Below, one piece after another: positions 58,997-64,000 of a stretch of 64,000 bases of DNA. The notes beneath the pieces are model-generated. The model worked only from the letters and a program-made list of their open reading frames with translations, was not told the origin of the DNA and searched no databases. Positions within the stretch are counted from its first letter, which is position 1. Every line of letters starts with the position of its first letter. Origin of the DNA: Cephalotus follicularis (Eukaryota > Streptophyta > Magnoliopsida > Oxalidales > Cephalotaceae); contig BDDD01002947.1 of the NCBI GenBank assembly GCA_001972305.1, forward strand, positions 1 through 64,000. Direction: 5' to 3'. The translations under genes were made by a program, and so were the position numbers.

Positions 58997-59074
58997 CTTG
59001 AGTCTTTGCTTGCTGTCCTTGTCCCAAAAGTTAAATGCACCATCAGATCCAACAGTTGCAAATGTGTGATGTAC
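58997..59074 (-). pseudogene. RAE1: Captured RAE1 exon b
   Basis: 78 bp, 26 codons, phase 0; acceptor TTGTTCAG, donor GTATGT. It reads VHHTF then [19 protein letters not shown] and LK. The GSDG.FNFWDKD segment is the most conserved WD40 blade signature of RAE1 from yeast to plants, which makes the family call secure. Confidence 0.93.
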
Positions 59075-59838
59075 CTGAACAAAAGGACAGTTACATGAGG
59101 TATTGAGCAGCACAAGCTAGGATGATCTTCGCCGATGATTTACTCATGAATTTTTTCATTCCTCTTCATATCTCATGTAAATACTTTTAGTACAAAGCCA
59201 AAACACTTAAAAATAACAAATAAGTTATTCGTCAATACAGGCTACCAAGTACCTACAACTACAAGCCAAAAAGGACAGAATTTTTCATCTCATTACCAAG
59301 TACCTACAACTACAAGCCAAAAAGGACAGAATTTTTCATCTCATTCACCAAAAAATGTCATCTTATGACCAATTATTGTTGCCGTTATTACAAGTAGAAT
59401 TTTTCAGCATAGCACTATAAATAGTCATAGATCCACTATTGTTCCAGCATCACAAGATCGCAAATAACTTAAATACAGTACAAAACTATCAAAGGAAGGC
59501 AGGATGTAAATGACATATGATTGAAATCTACCCAATCTAAAAATAATAAATTCTCAGTTTGCATATGCCATCAAATTGCTTCACACTAAAAGCAATAATT
59601 TATCTACTTATAGCTTACCAAACCGCAATAAGTATAGCTACTTAAAGCTACCAATCACAATAAAGATAGCTACATGTAGCTAACCAAATCACCTTTCTAG
59701 TTATAAGGAAACAAGTACTTCAATTTCAAACTTAAGGATGATACAAACATTGTAAACAGAAAATGAAAGCAAACCTGTCACTAAACAAATATTCAAGAAC
59801 TAAAGATGAAAACAAACATGAAAGAATATAAAACTTAC
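59075..59838 (-). other. Intron between captured RAE1 exons a and b, with a 51 bp tandem duplication
   Basis: 764 bp with GT..AG borders. A 51 bp unit beginning ACCAAGTACCTACAACTACA is present twice in direct tandem (59244-59345), identical by eye, hence a recent duplication. Confidence 0.8.
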
Positions 59839-59967
59839 AAGATGGAAGTTCAAAGAGTTGACTGAGTAAATATCATTATTATCCCTGTGGCATTTGAAAG
59901 TAAAGTTTTTACTTTGCTGTTGATCATCCAGATGGTGTACGCCAACCCATCCTTCAATTGAACCAAC
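59839..59967 (-). pseudogene. RAE1: Captured RAE1 exon a
   Basis: 129 bp, 43 codons, phase 0; acceptor TCTCTCTAG, donor GTAAGT. It reads VGSIEGWVGVHHLDDQQQS, then KNFTFKCHRDNNDIYSVNSL and NFHL. This matches plant RAE1 GSIEGRV and FKCHRD..DIYSVNSLNFHP closely. It represents the middle of the beta-propeller; the N-terminal third of RAE1 is not seen in the window. Confidence 0.92.
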
Positions 59968-60403
59968 CTAGAGAGACAGAAACAACAGATCCCCAATTAA
60001 AGTAGTAGCAAACAAATTATCAATGATGATTGTTAAAACAGGAAAAAACTTCATGTGAACTGGAGACAAGTGACTAGAATATGCATATGGCAAACAGAAA
60101 TCAAAACAACAAATCATAGGAACAGACCCCATCATGCTCCACCCACACGCAAGACAGCAGGCAGACCATCACAACAACTGTGCTCCAGATACCAAACCAG
60201 CTTACGAAACCAGTAGTAGACCATCCCAACTGACCATACCAACAGACCCCAGCATGCTCCACCCGCACGCAAGACAGCAGGCAGACCTGTAGGCTACCAG
60301 CAGGCAGCCTCAATCAACCAGTACCACAGACACGACATCACAACAGATCACGGCATCATAAAAGGACCATTCCATAGTATAGCATGCTGCCAGGAATCCA
60401 TAC
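59968..60403 (-). other. Intron-like segment upstream of exon a, with a duplicated block
   Basis: 436 bp between the 55 bp exon-like piece and RAE1 exon a. An approximately 45 bp block starting ACAGACCCCA and containing CGCAAGACAGCAGGCAGAC occurs at about 60122-60168 and 60240-60286 with a few differences. The 70-codon frame here (60101-60313) comes from that repeat and is not a gene. Confidence 0.6.
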
Positions 60404-60458
60404 CTTCGCCAAAGTATTCATATTTTTGAAATCTGTAGTTAATGGATCCACCAATCGA
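60404..60458 (-). pseudogene. Unrecognised 55 bp exon-like piece joined in frame to RAE1 exon a
   Basis: Bounded by acceptor TTTTTGGCAG and donor GTATGG on the minus strand. In the phase that continues into RAE1 exon a it reads RLVDPLTTDFKNMNTLAK without a stop. This is not the RAE1 sequence expected upstream of GSIEG, so it probably comes from another gene or was created in the transposon. Small size makes the call tentative. Confidence 0.45.
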
Positions 60459-61514
<1,056 letters not shown>

Positions 61515-61639
61515 CACCGATCCACGGCGGCATTGCGCTACCCAGGGTTCATAAAGAGAGAGACAGAGGTTGCTTAGAATGGATGAAATCGAAGGAGAGA
61601 GACGAAGTGCCATGCGAAATGCTTATGTTAAAATAATTT

Positions 61640-61865
61640 CATCATGCCTTTTGAAACGGAGATATTTAACCATTTCAAAAGGCTATAGCCTTTTGAAACG
61701 GAAAACACATAACCATTTCAAAAGGTATAGCCTTTTGAAACGGATTACTCATATCTGTTTCAAAAGGCTTGCCTTTTGAAATGGAATAAGCGGCCGTTTC
61801 AAAAGGCTAGTCTTTTGAAACGGCCGCGTGCTCCGTTTCAAAAGGGTGCGTTTCAAATGACCTCT
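61640..61865. repeat. Right subterminal repeat array of the CACTA element
   Basis: About 11 copies of CCTTTTGAAACGG or its complement alternating in orientation, mirroring the left array. Confidence 0.92.
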
Positions 61866-61877
61866 TTTTTTGTAGTG

Positions 61878-61880
61878 ACA
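61878..61880 (+). repeat. CACTA target-site duplication (right)
   Basis: ACA, identical to 56254-56256. Confidence 0.88.
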
Positions 61881-62660
61881 CTATCCTCAGAAGTCTGTAA
61901 AGACATCCTTTTGGAAAGATGAATTCCTTGGTTAACAGAAAGTGAGCCAGAATTGGAATTCAAAAGACCATACTGATTCAGTACCCTGCTAATGTACTGG
62001 CTTTGGGAAAGTTCAAACAACCTAATTGATCTTTCTCTTTAGATCTTCATTCCTAAAATGTAGGAAGTCTCTCCCAAATCCTTTTGGAGAGGTTCTTGGT
62101 TGATTGTACTATAACATACCTACATCATACCCAATGAGTAGTATGTTGTCCATGTACATTAACAAGAAAGTGATATCTGGGTTATCCTGTTTTTGGTAGA
62201 CATTAGGCTCATCCATATGTTTGATGAGATCAAATTGGATGTTTCAGCTACGGAATGCTTACTTAAGGTCTTAGACCTTTGGAGATTGCATCTTCTGTGC
62301 GAACGCTCCTTGGATGTAAACCGTTCAGGTTTGGGACATGAAAATGTCCTCCTCAAGAAAGTCACTCTTGCAAACCATCTTGAATTCCAATTTTCCATAG
62401 CTCATTTCAAAATGAGTGGCAATAGCAAGCATAATCCGAATGGACTAAAGCATTTGTGACTGGTGAGAGAGTTTCGGTCTAGTCGACCTATTGTCTTAGT
62501 CTATACCCTTTCGTGATCAATTGCGCTTTAAAGGTTGTAACCTTTTTTCATTAAAGACAATATTCATACTAAAGATTTACTAGCATCCGATAGGATTTTA
62601 TGCCTTCGGGTACGTTAACCAAGTCCCTCACTTGGTTGGCGTAATGGAGTCCCTTTTAGA
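61881..62660 (-). pseudogene. T3 reverse transcriptase region
   Basis: The minus-strand sequence is collinear with T1 and T2 RT: the region around 62130-62160 corresponds to YVDDILL, 62050-62090 to the KDLGEASYILG part, and 62540-62650 to the GCKWIF / DSMYCNQVWNLV part. Decayed fossil. Confidence 0.8.
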
Positions 62661-63660
62661 TTTAATGGTCTCTCACCTTGCCCCGGAATCAGTGCTCTTC
62701 ACTGCTTCCTTGTAGCTGACAAGCTCGTCATTATCGCTGGCGATAGGTTCGTCAGTGCCTTTCATGAGAAAACCTTATTCCTTAGACGCTGTCGAAAACC
62801 TTTGCCTGATCTCCTCGCTAGAGGAGTGCCTTTCTGAGATTCTATCTCAGGTTGGGATCATTCCCCAACTTTTTCTCTAGAGGTTTTAACCTCTAGTTCC
62901 TTATCGTCCTATGGGTTTTTACCTGGTGGAAACTCTCTTAGTTTCACCTAACTCCCACTGCTTCCTGCAAGTAGGTATTCCTTATCTAGGAATTTTACAG
63001 TATGCGAAACAAATATCTTTTGTTCGCTGGGATGGTAGAAATGATATCCTAAAAAGTCTTCTTTAGGATACCCCACAAACCGACAATGTCTCAATTGTGC
63101 CTCCAGCTTAGAAGGTTTTTGCCTTCTTACATAAGCTGGGTAGCCTTTAACCTAACATTGGTTTAGGCTAGGTTTGCTCCACTACAATATCTTGCAAGAT
63201 ATGGAGGTGACGAATTTCAAAGAAATCCGGATTATAATGTGCTTTGACAACTGTAGTGCATTACCCCAGAATGATATTGGAAGATTTTAAAAGACATTAT
63301 GGACTGGATCATACTTATCAAGGTCCATTTCATCTTTTCAGATATACCAGCATGTGGTGTTTCTAGAGGTGTCCATTGAAAGAGAATTCCATTATTTCTC
63401 AGATAATGTTGGAATTTAGCAGATAGGTATTCGCCCTCTTCAGTCCCACCGAAGTGTTTACATGGGCTTACCTATTTGTTTATCTACTTCTTGTCTTAAT
63501 CCCTTAAATCACTCAAAGGATTCAGACTTGCGTTTTTCCTGAAACACATAACCAAAACCGTGATAAATTATCGGTGAAGGTAAAGAAGTAGTGAAAACCT
63601 CCATTTCAATATCTCTCTCAGATATGTATGAAGAAATTATATCGTTAGTCTCTCATATTC
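62661..63660 (-). pseudogene. T3 integrase and post-integrase region
   Basis: The stretch 63020-63140 corresponds on the minus strand to the CRFVGYPKKTKGYYFYHP and WGCPAYV-type segment of T1, and 63340-63400 to the integrase WTPPGTP..HNGV-type segment. Strongly decayed. Confidence 0.75.
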
Positions 63661-64000
63661 TTTTATTATTAGTTCATTGAATTGTTAATTTAATGTTATG
63701 GTCATTGTATAAGATGTAGATCCCTTTTTATCCACGTGCCTCTCGCACTAACAAGAATATTCAAATGTATAAGACTAAGAATTTTATACAAAATTTGAGC
63801 TCTATATATTACATAGAAACATAGTTTCTTACAATGTTCTTTATTATAGAGATCAAATATTTATTACAAAACCATTTACAAAAATTTACAGTTCATAAAC
63901 GCCAACTACATTGGTGTGAATCTTCGATGCATCATCATGGCGCTAGTCCTTAGCTTTATCAGCTTTCTTAGCTGTCTAGTGTCTCTTAGTTCCTGCACAG
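63661..64000 (-). other. T3 region before integrase, to window end
   Basis: The AT-rich continuation of T3 towards protease and gag, similar in position to 22300-22600 of T1. No frame or domain can be supported, and the element continues past the window. Confidence 0.45.

Overview
The window is retrotransposon-dominated nuclear DNA from a flowering plant, most likely a eudicot with a large genome. The evidence is plant-type LTR families (Athila, Tekay/Del-like chromoviruses, SIRE-like and other Copia), a CACTA DNA transposon, and captured fragments of the plant genes RAE1 and NECAP. No complete host gene was found. Nearly every base lies in a transposable element, and most elements are broken or nested in one another.

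Layout: (1) 1-6987, a large non-autonomous LTR element (LARD-like, LTR about 3.9 kb, non-coding interior) with a 5S rRNA-like segment inside. (2) 6988-12593, a minus-strand SIRE-like Copia interior (gag, protease, RT/RNase H tail, third env-like ORF) without flanking LTRs. (3) 12594-14674, a lone LTR of the Copia family T1. (4) 14675-17579, the 3' end and LTR of a Tekay-like Gypsy (G1). (5) 17580-17639, a 60 bp CACTA end. (6) 17640-27575, Copia element T1 on the plus strand with both LTRs. (7) 27576-33214 and 43666-44978, a minus-strand Athila element. (8) 33215-43665, a minus-strand Tekay-like Gypsy (G2) inserted in the Athila LTR; G2 itself carries a Copia solo LTR (38136-38776). (9) 44979-51929, fragments of Copia pol, a Gypsy 3' half with LTR (G4) and a Copia LTR. 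(10) 51930-64000, minus-strand Copia T3, running off the window, with two insertions: a solo LTR (54713-55843) and a 5.6 kb CACTA transposon (56257-61877).

Two features stand out. The CACTA element carries four consecutive RAE1 exons with intact splice sites, plus a NECAP exon fragment and two unrecognised exon-like pieces, all on the same strand (Pack-CACTA or transduplication). Separately, short palindromic words with a GTCGAC/ATCGAT core (GCGTCGACGC-like and CAGTCGACTG-like) recur as arrays in at least seven otherwise unrelated element families here, including Copia, Athila and chromovirus LTRs and the CACTA element.

Limits: everything was read by eye without database searches. LTR edges are good to a few bases where TG/CA ends and target duplications are named, and to tens of bases elsewhere. 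Lineage names rest on remembered family motifs.
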